NCBI GenBank assembly: GCA_016792805.1
Contig: JAEUHX010000073.1
Location: 62,001 to 126,000 of the forward strand
Direction: 5' to 3'
DNA length: 64,000 bases
Origin: Planctomycetota bacterium
Lineage (GTDB): Bacteria > Planctomycetota > UBA1135 > JACQFD01
Below, one piece after another: positions 8,579-16,700 of this stretch. The stretch's first letter is position 1; each line of letters opens with the position of its first letter. Below the pieces are notes generated by a model that was not told where the DNA came from, searched no databases, and saw nothing but the letters and a program-made list of their open reading frames with translations. Made by a program: the position numbers and the translations under genes.

Positions 8579-9052
8579 ATGCCTGCCGCTTGCCCCCGCG
8601 CGTTTTGCTCCATGGCTGCTCTCGCAGCCGCGCTCGCCGTCGTCAGCTGTTCCACGACCCGCGACAGCCTCGCCGATCCGTCTGAGTCGCATCATTCGAT
8701 TGCGTCGCCTCGGGTTCTTGTTCTGGGGCCCGCCATGGCGGGCTTTGTCGCGGGCACGCACTCACGCCCCGACCAGAAGCCGGTGACGACGCTGATCTCG
8801 GGAGAAGTGGTTTTCTTTCGGAATCCCGACACCGCGAAATTTGTGCAGGTGCGGATTGATGGCGATTTCGCGGGGTGCGCCCATTGTGTGACCGTGACCG
8901 GATTCGCCTGCTTGAAGGATGGAGCGATCTCGCGCGCCATTGAGCCCGGGGGCGTGGCTTCTGTGTGCTTCCACAAGCCGGGGCGATTCCAACTACTCGT
9001 GGAGGCGGATGGGCATTCGAGCTCGGGCGTGCTGGAGGTGACTGCGCCATGA
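8579..9052 (+). CDS. Putative lipoprotein with a cupredoxin-like domain
   Basis: The 157-residue product has a short hydrophobic signal (AALAAALAVVSC) ending in a candidate lipobox cysteine. The mature part (about 65-157) has alternating beta-strand patterns (GEVVFFRNPD, VQVRIDGD, GRFQLLVEADGHSSSGVLEV) that resemble a small cupredoxin or Ig-like sandwich. No complete Cu-ligand set (His, Cys, His, Met) can be assigned with certainty. ATG 8579 is chosen because the frame upstream is GC-repeat sequence; ATG 8612 is an alternative. Its TGA overlaps the next ATG by 4 bp, so the two genes are probably co-translated. Confidence 0.65.
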   Translation: MPAACPRAFCSMAALAAALAVVSCSTTRDSLADPSESHHSIASPRVLVLGPAMAGFVAGTHSRPDQKPVTTLISGEVVFFRNPDTAKFVQVRIDGDFAGCAHCVTVTGFACLKDGAISRAIEPGGVASVCFHKPGRFQLLVEADGHSSSGVLEVTAP

Positions 9053-10245
9053 GCAGAGTCTTTCGTGCGCGCGCCTTGCCGCTCGTGATCCTCGCGGCGC
9101 TCAGCCTCGGCGCCTGCAGCTCGGCCCCGAAGGTGCCGCCGTTCGCGGGCACTCCGCCGAAGCGAATTGTGCTGTTACCTTTCGAAGGCTCACTCTCCGT
9201 GCGCGGAAAGGCGGCACTGCGTCGGCTGCTCGGGAGCTTTCTTGTCGATCGGCAATACATCAAGATCGACGATGAAATTGTGGATACTCGGGTTGCACAA
9301 ATGGGGTGGAGACCTTGGGAGCGCGGCTGGATACCCGACGACGCATCCCTCGCTGGCGTCGCGCGAGCGCTCGGCGCCGGTGCCGTGGTCGTGGGCCAAG
9401 ATCTGCGCGACGAGAGCGTCTCCGCCGGAATCCTCTACAGGCGCGGTGTCTATGGCACCGTGCGCTGGATCGATGCGGCTACAGCGAAGACGCTCTGGAG
9501 CGTAGAAGTCGGCAGTTCCCGGACGGGAGGCGTGGCTCTCGAAAGCGGCCAAGTTCTGAAGGCTCTGTCGGAGACGGTGGAATCGTCGAGCGATGACGCA
9601 TTTGTGAGGCTGGCTGCCAAGCTCGCGTTTGAGCTTGCCGAGGCGGTGCCCGCTCACCCGGAGTCCTCGGAGGTGGCCGTGAGGCCACAGATTGCACAGG
9701 TTTCGGCTCAGCCGGGGGATGGTGTCTTGCGGCCCGGGGATATGTTGACTCTCCGGGTGAATGGAACCCCGGGTGGGCGCGCGCGCGCCTCCTTCGCCGG
9801 AATCCCCGGTGCGGTGCCGTTGGCGGAGAGTGAACCGGGCGTCTACGCCACATCGGTGAAGATTCTCCCGGGAATGGGTGTCGCGCAGGGCCCCGTGATC
9901 GCCACCGTTTACGATGTTACAGGTCAGCCGAGCGAGCCCCGCTCCTCGCTGACTCCAGTGCGCATCGACGCGCCCAGAGTGGATTCTCCGTCGGATTTCA
10001 CGGCGAGTGTCGAGCCCGGCACGCGGCGAGTGCGTTTGGCTTGGAAGAGCGCACCTGGCGCCGTTCGCTATTCTGTGGCAAGGATCGCGGGCGGACCGCC
10101 GGTGACTTTGGACGCGGGCGCGGCTCAGGAGTGGGTCGATACAGTTCCGGCGGGGCCATCGCAAGTCACTTATGCCGTTGCGGGCGCCGGGGCATCCGGC
10201 CTCTTTGGACCTCCTTCCGCGACGGTCGTCGTCAATCTCAATTAG
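9049..10245 (+). CDS. Lipoprotein, CsgG/LpoB/GNA1162-like with C-terminal FN3-like domain
   Basis: The 398-residue product begins with a lipoprotein signal (LVILAALSLGACSS). An alpha/beta domain follows (about 35-210): PKRIVLLPFEG, then a Gly-Ala-rich helix and GAGAVVVGQDLRDE. This is the layout of outer-membrane lipoproteins of the CsgG/LpoB/GNA1162 type. The middle region is Pro-rich. The last 90 residues look like a fibronectin type III domain (ends in a Phe-Gly-Pro-Pro-Ser-Ala turn). The start ATG 9049 overlaps the preceding stop. The next gene, 10 bp later, is a shorter relative; the pair may form an envelope complex. Function is not known from sequence. Confidence 0.6.
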   Translation: MSRVFRARALPLVILAALSLGACSSAPKVPPFAGTPPKRIVLLPFEGSLSVRGKAALRRLLGSFLVDRQYIKIDDEIVDTRVAQMGWRPWERGWIPDDASLAGVARALGAGAVVVGQDLRDESVSAGILYRRGVYGTVRWIDAATAKTLWSVEVGSSRTGGVALESGQVLKALSETVESSSDDAFVRLAAKLAFELAEAVPAHPESSEVAVRPQIAQVSAQPGDGVLRPGDMLTLRVNGTPGGRARASFAGIPGAVPLAESEPGVYATSVKILPGMGVAQGPVIATVYDVTGQPSEPRSSLTPVRIDAPRVDSPSDFTASVEPGTRRVRLAWKSAPGAVRYSVARIAGGPPVTLDAGAAQEWVDTVPAGPSQVTYAVAGAGASGLFGPPSATVVVNLN

Positions 10246-10255
10246 GAGCCTTTCG

Positions 10256-11332
10256 ATGGGGTTTACGAAGCCAACTGTGATTTCTCGCTGGGCGCTTGGG
10301 GCGGCGATGCTAGCCCTTGCTGCGCCCGCCTGCCGCTCCTCCTGGAAGGAAGTGCGCAAGGCGCCGTCGTTCGCGCCGACGGAAGCGCGGCCGGTGCGCG
10401 TTGCCGTGCTTCCGTTCCGCGATGACACCGGCGGCACGAGCCCGCTGCTGTATCCATTTGTGCCGTTGATTTGGCTTGCGAACGCTTTGTTGCTCTCGGT
10501 GCCTGAGGGCATGCCTGATTCGGAGAAGGGGGCCCAGAGCTTGCGCGCGCTGCTGGCGGCGCGGCTGCGCGGTGGCGCGTGGAGCGTCGTCGACTCGGCC
10601 ACGGTCGACACGACGCTCGCCCACAAAGGGCTGCTCGCTACCGCGCCGACGCTCGATGCTCGGACGCTCGGGAAGCTCCTCGGAGTCGACGCCGTTCTGT
10701 ATGGAACCCTCGACTCCTGGTCGGGGCGCTACTACGTGCTGGAATCGAGAACCGTCGTCGAGGGAACAGTCAAAATTGTTTCCACGGTCGACGGCTCGGA
10801 GCTTTTCCGCGGAACTGTTGGCGTCTCGGACGCGGCGGGGCTGAGCGGCGGACCCACAGGATATGTGAGCGCCGCGGCGACGCCGGTGGCAGCGCTCGGA
10901 AAGGGGCCCTATCGCGAGCTCGCGATCCAGTGGGCCGAATTGATGGGATCACAGATCTCGGGCGCCTACTCTGACGAGGCGGCTGCGCAGACGCCCGCAC
11001 CGTATTTAAGCGTTGCCGCGCTCGCCGGATCGCCGAAGGGAGATCAAGAATACGTGCCAGGCGAGGTGATCGAAGTGCTCGCTCTCGGGCGCCCCGGCTG
11101 CACGGCGACGTTCGATCTCGGCACGCTGCGCGTGCGCATCCCGATGAGTGAGTTCTCCCGCTTCCCGCGTACCTCCGATGCCGCAGAGGGCGAGATCACC
11201 GGCATGTACCGCGGCGCTTACATCGTCTCGAAAGGCGACCGCGCAGCAGGCGCTCCCGTGACTGTCACGCTCGAATCCGCCGGCGGCCGTGCAACGGCTC
11301 TCGCGCAGGGTGGATCGGTGACGATTCGCTAA
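10256..11332 (+). CDS. GNA1162-like lipoprotein
   Basis: The 358-residue product has an N-terminal hydrophobic segment ending at a cysteine (LAAPAC, about 22). The domain at about 40-230 shares its plan with the preceding gene (ARPVRVAVLPFRDD, later LGKLLGVDAVLYGTLDSW and KIVSTVDGSELFRGT). That pattern is typical of GNA1162 (DUF799) envelope lipoproteins. A beta-rich C-terminal domain of about 100 residues follows. The start ATG 10256 has a strong Shine-Dalgarno (AGGAG at 10244-10248). It is probably co-transcribed with the preceding gene. The exact role, perhaps in envelope assembly, is an inference. Confidence 0.6.
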   Translation: MGFTKPTVISRWALGAAMLALAAPACRSSWKEVRKAPSFAPTEARPVRVAVLPFRDDTGGTSPLLYPFVPLIWLANALLLSVPEGMPDSEKGAQSLRALLAARLRGGAWSVVDSATVDTTLAHKGLLATAPTLDARTLGKLLGVDAVLYGTLDSWSGRYYVLESRTVVEGTVKIVSTVDGSELFRGTVGVSDAAGLSGGPTGYVSAAATPVAALGKGPYRELAIQWAELMGSQISGAYSDEAAAQTPAPYLSVAALAGSPKGDQEYVPGEVIEVLALGRPGCTATFDLGTLRVRIPMSEFSRFPRTSDAAEGEITGMYRGAYIVSKGDRAAGAPVTVTLESAGGRATALAQGGSVTIR

Positions 11333-11444
11333 GTCCCGTACCCGAATCGATGTGCAGACGTCCTTACAGTCCGCGACGACATGCGCGGTCTGTCGAGGAC
11401 CATACAAAGCCGCCTCCCGATCTGCGCGTCCACAGGCTTGCGCG

Positions 11445-11692
11445 GAATTGTAAATCGAGCCGTAGGGCGCGGGCTTGCCCGCGACGATTCGCGCGCGCTT
11501 GCGCGCGCGGATGACGAATCCCGCCTTCGACGGTTCGTCATCGCGCGGGGCAAGCCCCGCGCCATCGTTCGGCGCGAGCGCCGACCCTACAAATCGATTG
11601 GAAAGTTGCGCGCGCGATGGCCTCGCGTCTTCGGAACTCGTCGCGCCAAAGCCGGCCCACGCGGCATTCCAATCCGTTGTCCAATTTGTGAA
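11445..11692. repeat. Hairpin-chain interspersed repeat, copy A
   Basis: About 250 bp here share order and sequence with 27272-27500. The core is a run of hairpins: a GC-rich arm around a 'ttgcccgcg' turn, an alternating CG run, gatgacgaa...ttcgtcatc, gcgcggggc/gccccgcgc and a ggcgc/gcgcc arm. A tail with matching 'cctcg...gcgccaa' segments follows. It fills most of the gap after the GNA1162-like gene. No transposase or terminal repeat pair of a standard insertion sequence is present. Confidence 0.8.
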
Positions 11693-11697
11693 GTCCG

Positions 11698-11871
11698 ATG
11701 AGCTCGCCCCCGGCCGCCCGCAGGTTGATCGAGACTCCAGAACTCCGCCATGGGGAGTACTTCTGCTTCTCCAAAGATCTGCTGATACGGAACACGAGGC
11801 GCATGTTGCATGTCGCCTTCTTGCTGAGCGGAATCGACGGGAGAGTTCGCCCGCCGCGCGGTCTCCTGTAG
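11698..11871 (+). CDS. Very small ORF or gene fragment (57 aa), unknown
   Basis: The frame from ATG 11698 to TAG 11871 encodes 57 residues (MSSPPAARRLIETPELRHG...) with a mixed, believable composition. There is no recognisable domain and no Shine-Dalgarno. It lies between the repeat and a likely kinase remnant. It may be the leftover of a longer gene broken by the repeat. Confidence that it is expressed is low. Confidence 0.25.
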   Translation: MSSPPAARRLIETPELRHGEYFCFSKDLLIRNTRRMLHVAFLLSGIDGRVRPPRGLL

Positions 11872-11882
11872 GATTCCGGCCC

Positions 11883-12002
11883 ATGGAACCGGGATCCGAC
11901 GCACCCCAGTCGGCGGCCATCGAGGCCGCGTTTGCGGAGTTTCTCGACCGCCAAAGCCGCGGAGACTCGATCCCATCTGCGCTCAGGGCTGATCATGAGT
12001 AG
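11883..12002 (+). pseudogene. Possible N-terminal remnant of a planctomycete-type Ser/Thr kinase (39 aa)
   Basis: ATG 11883 to TAG 12002 encodes 39 residues. The pattern (AIEAAFAEFLDRQSRGDSI, then LRADHE) resembles the N-terminal 'acidic helix plus HPE' leader that precedes many planctomycete Ser/Thr kinase domains; compare VEEFLAQHPE in the kinase at 13795. No kinase domain follows; the frame stops and overlaps the next lipoprotein ORF. The most likely reading is a decayed or truncated kinase gene. A short chance ORF cannot be excluded. Confidence 0.35.
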
Positions 12003-12366
12003 ATTTGTTCTCACGTTCATCAGTTTGATTGCCCTAACGGGAGGTATCTCGTCGTGCTCATCGGCCCGTCTAAGTGAACATGATTCCGAGAACACGGAGT
12101 TTGTCATGGTGGGTTACTTCTTCTGCGAAGAACGTGAGAATCCGCAGTTCGCAGAAATCCGTGCGCGGTTCGCTAAAGCGAATGTGAACTGGATATCACT
12201 CCATACATTCGATGGGTGGAATTGCGTAGCGGCAGTTACCTCCCACGCGAGCGCGGCAGATCGCATTCTCCGGGAGATTGCTTCCCAGCCGCGGTATGCC
12301 TCGAAGATTTGTTTCCCTGAGAATCCGCCACTTCCGAATCCTAAGTTCGAAGATCTCGGTCGATGA
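11995..12366 (+). CDS. Small putative lipoprotein, unknown function
   Basis: The 123-residue product has a hydrophobic N terminus (FVLTFISLIALTGGISSC) ending in a lipobox-like Cys-Ser-Ser. The rest is soluble, with two further cysteines (in FFCEE and WNC). No family is recognised. A hand count over 12061-12240 gives roughly 51% GC, well below the flanking genes, so recent acquisition is possible. Start ATG 11995 overlaps the preceding kinase-like remnant by 8 bp. No Shine-Dalgarno is clear. Confidence 0.55.
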   Translation: MSRFVLTFISLIALTGGISSCSSARLSEHDSENTEFVMVGYFFCEERENPQFAEIRARFAKANVNWISLHTFDGWNCVAAVTSHASAADRILREIASQPRYASKICFPENPPLPNPKFEDLGR

Positions 12367-12445
12367 TTGAGGTTATCCCTCTGGTTCGTCCGGCCACCAA
12401 TTTGAGCTTACTGATCGCGCGACCGCGCTCTGCACCTATCAGGTC

Positions 12446-12826
12446 ATGAGAAAGCCTTTCGCACTCTTGAAGCTCCTTGCGGGCGCCCTGCTCGTCGCTT
12501 GCGCTGTGGCCTATTGTCGGCCACAGGAGCAGAAGTGGAATTCCAGCGTGGTGTCGGAGAGCCAAAAGCGAGGCGAGGAAATTGTGAACGCGTTGGATCG
12601 GTTTGTCCATGTGCGTGGGGAGTTTCCCGAGAAGCTCAGTCTGCTTTTGCCCGAGTTCCTTGCAGAGCTGAGGCCGCCTGTGGCGGGGTCTCGGCAATGG
12701 GACTACGAGCCCATTCGGAGCGCAGAGGGAAAGGTGATTTCTTACTTTCTTTCGTTCGAATGCTCACCGGACTCCTATCCGTTCAGTATCTATCAACCGG
12801 GAGCTGGGTGGTACACAAATCAGTGA
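12446..12826 (+). CDS. Membrane-anchored protein with pseudopilin-like C-terminal motif
   Basis: The 126-residue product begins with a hydrophobic anchor (LLKLLAGALLVACAVAYC). The remainder reads like the short soluble domain of pseudopilin-type proteins: a helix (RGEEIVNALDRFVHVRGEFP), then EKLSLLLPEFL, then a W-Y strand (WDYEPI). This pattern is common in planctomycete DUF proteins related to type II secretion pseudopilins. A prepilin peptidase site is not evident. ATG 12446 is preceded by AGGT. No partner secretion genes are nearby. Confidence 0.55.
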   Translation: MRKPFALLKLLAGALLVACAVAYCRPQEQKWNSSVVSESQKRGEEIVNALDRFVHVRGEFPEKLSLLLPEFLAELRPPVAGSRQWDYEPIRSAEGKVISYFLSFECSPDSYPFSIYQPGAGWYTNQ

Positions 12827-13179
12827 CCGCCCAGGGTCTCGATTGAAACTATAAGAAGCGGACCGATTGACCGATGGAGTTGCCGATTGGCATTGCTGAG
12901 GCTTGAGGCCCGCGCGTGATCGCAATGGAAATGTTCGACGGCGTGACGCAGCCGCCACGGCCGCGGCACCTGCCGCTCGGCATCGAGAGCCTCCACGGAA
13001 CACGCTCTGCTTGCCTCGCTCCGAAGTCGTAGCCGATTCGCGCGCTCGGATTCCCGCGGTGCGATCGTCCCGTTGGGCCGTTGTGTCCGCGCCGCCTCAT
13101 CCTCGAAGCCACGATGTCGCAAACTCCCGCCCGCCGCTGGCGGGAGGCGCGCACTTGCGGGCTGCCGTATGCTCTGGGG
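12827..13179. other. 353-bp intergenic stretch with one 8-bp hairpin
   Basis: No supported gene is seen on either strand. A perfect 8-bp hairpin occurs at 13124-13146 (ctcccgcc, 7-base loop, ggcgggag), about 34 bp upstream of the sigma-factor start. It may influence expression of the sigma/kinase operon, but no U-tract follows, so it is not a standard terminator. Confidence 0.5.
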
Positions 13180-13782
13180 ATGGACGACCCGTCGCGCCAG
13201 TGGGTCGACCGCGCCTCCCGCGGCGACACCGAGGCGATTGAGGCTCTCCTTCGGGAGAACCTCCCGAGGCTGCACGCCTACTTCCGGCTGCGGTCGGGGG
13301 CGCTCGTGCTTGCCCACGAGTCGAGCGCCGATCTTGTCCAATCGGTCTGCCGCGAGGTGCTCCAGGGGCTGAGCGGCTTCGAGTATCGCGGCCCCGCACA
13401 ATTCCGCGCGTGGCTCTTTACCGCGGCCGCCCGGAAAATTGCGGATCGTTACGAATACTACATGGCACAAAAACGCGCGGCCCACCGCGAGGTGCCGCTC
13501 GACGAGCACGGCGGCGACGCCCACGCGCTGGCCGAGCTATATGCATCGGTGGCCACGCCGAGCCGCGCGCTCTCCGAGCGTGAAGACCTCGCACGCTTCG
13601 AGCGCGCGTTCTCCCAGCTCACCGACGAGAAGCGAGAAGTGATCTTGCTCGCCCGCTTCGCCGGGCTCACCTCTGCCGAGATCGGCGAGCGCATGGGGAA
13701 GACCGACATGGCCGTCCGTGCCATGCTCCGCCGCGCGCTCGCCGAGCTCGCCGTGCGCCTCGATCCTCCGGTCTCTCGCTAG
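13180..13782 (+). CDS. ECF-type RNA polymerase sigma factor, kinase-linked
   Basis: The 200-residue protein has a sigma region 2 (about 20-90, including ESSADLVQSVCREVLQGL) and a region 4 helix-turn-helix (about 135-190). The latter contains LTDEKREVILLARFAGLTSAEIGERMGKTDMAVRAMLRRALAEL. This is the ECF class that in planctomycetes is often encoded beside a Ser/Thr kinase. ATG 13180 follows a gggg stretch and fits family length; a longer frame upstream is open but unconvincing. The kinase gene starts 12 bp after the stop, so the two are surely one operon. No anti-sigma gene is nearby, which suggests control by phosphorylation (inference). Confidence 0.88.
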   Translation: MDDPSRQWVDRASRGDTEAIEALLRENLPRLHAYFRLRSGALVLAHESSADLVQSVCREVLQGLSGFEYRGPAQFRAWLFTAAARKIADRYEYYMAQKRAAHREVPLDEHGGDAHALAELYASVATPSRALSEREDLARFERAFSQLTDEKREVILLARFAGLTSAEIGERMGKTDMAVRAMLRRALAELAVRLDPPVSR

Positions 13783-13794
13783 GCTCAGGCACCC

Positions 13795-16700
13795 ATGTCG
13801 AGCGGCATCGGCTCCTCGAGCGAGCGCCTCGCCGGATTGGTCGAGCAGGCGCTCGAAGCGCTGGAGCTCGGCGGCGATCGCGCCGTCGAGGAGTTCCTCG
13901 CGCAGCACCCGGAGGACGCCAGCGCGATCCGCGCGCGCGTCGACGTGCTCGCCGCGTCGGGCCTCCTCGGCACGCTCCGCGGCGGTGAGCCCGGGCGCGA
14001 TTCCCTCGATCGCGACAGCCGGCTCGGCGAGTACGACCTGCTGCGCAAGCTCGGCGAAGGAGGCATGGGAGTTGTGTACTTGGCGCGCCATCGCACGCTC
14101 GGGCGCCGCGTGGCGCTCAAGGTGGTGCGCCCCGAGCACCTGCTCTTCGATACGGCGCGCGAGCGGTTTCGCCGCGAAGTGGAAGCGGTCGCGCGCCTGC
14201 GGCACCCGGGAATTGTGCCCATCCACTCCGTCGGCGAGGAACGCGGCATTCCTTACTTTTCCATGGAGCTCGTGGAAGGGTGCTCGCTGGCGGAAGTGAT
14301 TCGTGGACTTTCGGCCCAGGCGGCGGGGAGCCTGACGGGCGCCAGCGCATCCGCCGTGATCGCGAGCCACGATTCCGGCGACGAGGATCGGCGCGCGACG
14401 CGCGGCTCGAGCTATGTGTTCGAAGGGAGCTGGCCGGAGACCTGCTGCCGCCTCCTGCGCCAAGCTGCCGACGCCCTCGACCATGCTCACAGAAAGGGCG
14501 TGGTCCATCGCGACGTGAAGCCGAGCAACCTCATGGTGACGGTCTCGGGGCATGTGTTGCTTTTGGATTTCGGGCTCGCGCAGGCCGAGGGGGCGACGCC
14601 GCTCACGCGCAGCGGCGTCGAGCTCGGCTCCCTGCCCTATCTCGCGCCGGAACAGATCGACAGCGCGCGCGGCACCGTCGACGCGCGCACCGATGTGTAT
14701 GGTCTTGGGGTGACGCTCTACGAGTGCCTTACGCTGCGGCTGCCTTATGTGGAAAGTTCCGCCGAGGCGCTGCGCCGGCGCATTCTCGAAGGGCGTCCGG
14801 AGAGTCCGAGAAAGTTGAATTCCGCGGTGTCGTGGGAGCTCGAGACCGTGTGCCTCACGGCCATGGAGCGCGACCCCGTGAGACGTTACTCTTCGGCGGC
14901 CGACTTCGCGCGCGATCTCGAGAATGTGCTCCAGCGGCGCCCGATCGACGCGCGGCGGCCAGGGGTCTCGCTGCGCACGCGCCGCTGGATCGAGCGCCGC
15001 CCGGCGGCCGCTGCGTCTGCGGCCGTCGCGACCGTCGTTGCGCTCGTCGGTTCGCTCTTTTATGGCATCGAGCAGCACCGCTCCCTCGTGCGCCTCGAGA
15101 GCGAGCACCGCCGCGTGGAAGGGCTGCGCCTTGCCGCGCTGTCGACGAGCCTCCTCGAGACGGACCCCGCGCTCGCCGTTCGCCTAGCGCTCGAAGCTCA
15201 TGAATACGCGCCGGGGCTTGTCTCACGGAATGCACTTTTCTCCGCGGTCGCCCGTCACGATGGAAAAGTGATTTATCGCGGGCACTGGGGGCCGATCGTC
15301 GACGCTCACTTCGGCGTCGGCGGCGCCGTGGCGCTCTCGGCGGGGGCTGACGGCACGTTGCGCGCGATCGACGCCGTCACCGGGAAGGCGCGGTGGTGGG
15401 TGCAGGCGCACGACATGCGGATCTCAACTCTCGACGTCTCGCGCGACGGGCGTCTCGCGCTGACGGCGGCGCCCCAGGGAAATGTGGTCATTTGGGATGT
15501 GGATTCCGGCGCCCTCGTTCGGCGCATCCAGGAGCGCCCCGGCACGTTGCTCGGCGCGTCGTGGAGCCCGGCGGGCGATCGATTCGCGGCATGGGGCAAA
15601 GACGGGGAAGTGCGGCTCTGGAGCCGCGACGGCGAGCTGCTCGCGGCGGCGCTTCGCGGCCATCGGCGCGCCATTCTGAGCGTCTCGTGGAGCGAGGACG
15701 GGGCTCGAATCTTGACTTCGTCGGAAGACGGAACAGCGCGTCTTTGGTGCGTCGCCGACGGATCGTTGATTCTCACGATTCCCCATGAGAGCGCGATCAA
15801 TGCAGCGGTGCTCTCGCCCAAGGGCAACCTGCTCGCGACCTCGGAGCGTGAAGGCTACGGGCGCCTTTGGAGCGATACGGGGGAGCTTCTCGGAGTGATC
15901 GAGGAGGAAGGCAGGCCGATCCAACATGTGTCGCGCCTTCGGTTCAGCCCCGACGGCGACCGGCTGCTGGCCGCTTCGAGCGACCATGACGCCCGAATTG
16001 TGAACCTCGCCACGCGCGCCGTCACGGCGCGCCTCAAGCAGCACGATCGCGTCATGCGCTCGGTGGCGTGGAGCCCCGACGGACGGCGCGTCGTGACCAC
16101 GAGCGACGATCGTAGGGCCATCGTCTGGAGCGCATCGACGGGGGATATATTACAGATTCTCTCAGGCCACCGCTCCCGTGTCGATTGGGCGGAGTTCAGC
16201 CCCGATGGGGAATCATTGATCACCTGCGGCGACGATCTTCGAGTCTGGAGCACACCAGCTTCGCGTCTCATCTCACCGGAGCGCGACCACTCGGGGAAGA
16301 TGAACCGGATGTACTTTTTCGAGGACGGCGAGCGATTCGGGAGCGCTTCGTACGATGGATACGGGCATGTGTACTCTTGGCGCGAGGGAAGAATTATTGC
16401 ATCTGCCGGGCCGTTTCCACCGGCGATCTCCTCCGTGAGAGGAATCTCCAAGAACACTCCGATCATTGCAACCGCCTTTGACGGAAGTGTGCGCATTCTC
16501 CATTGGGATGGAGCCGTTGTTTCCACGATTCCGGTGGCCGATGTTCGGCTGACGACTGCGTATCTCTCCCCGAGCGGCAACCTCCTCCTGGCGCTCGCCA
16601 TCTCGGGGCCCGCCAAGCTCTTCGACGTGAAGCGCGGCGCGCTCCTGCAGGAGTTCGGCGCGCGTGGTGAGGACCCACATTTCGGCGCGTTCTCTCCCGA

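Noticed and set aside
6467..8761. A 764-codon open frame on the minus strand opposite atpD and atpC
   Set aside because: It is antisense to two certain genes, is very rich in Arg, His, Glu and Leu, and shows no domain. Long antisense frames are common in high-GC coding DNA.
9190..10626. A 478-codon minus-strand frame opposite the lipoprotein genes
   Set aside because: It spans two plus-strand genes and their gap, lacks any domain, and both plus-strand genes have signals and a Shine-Dalgarno.
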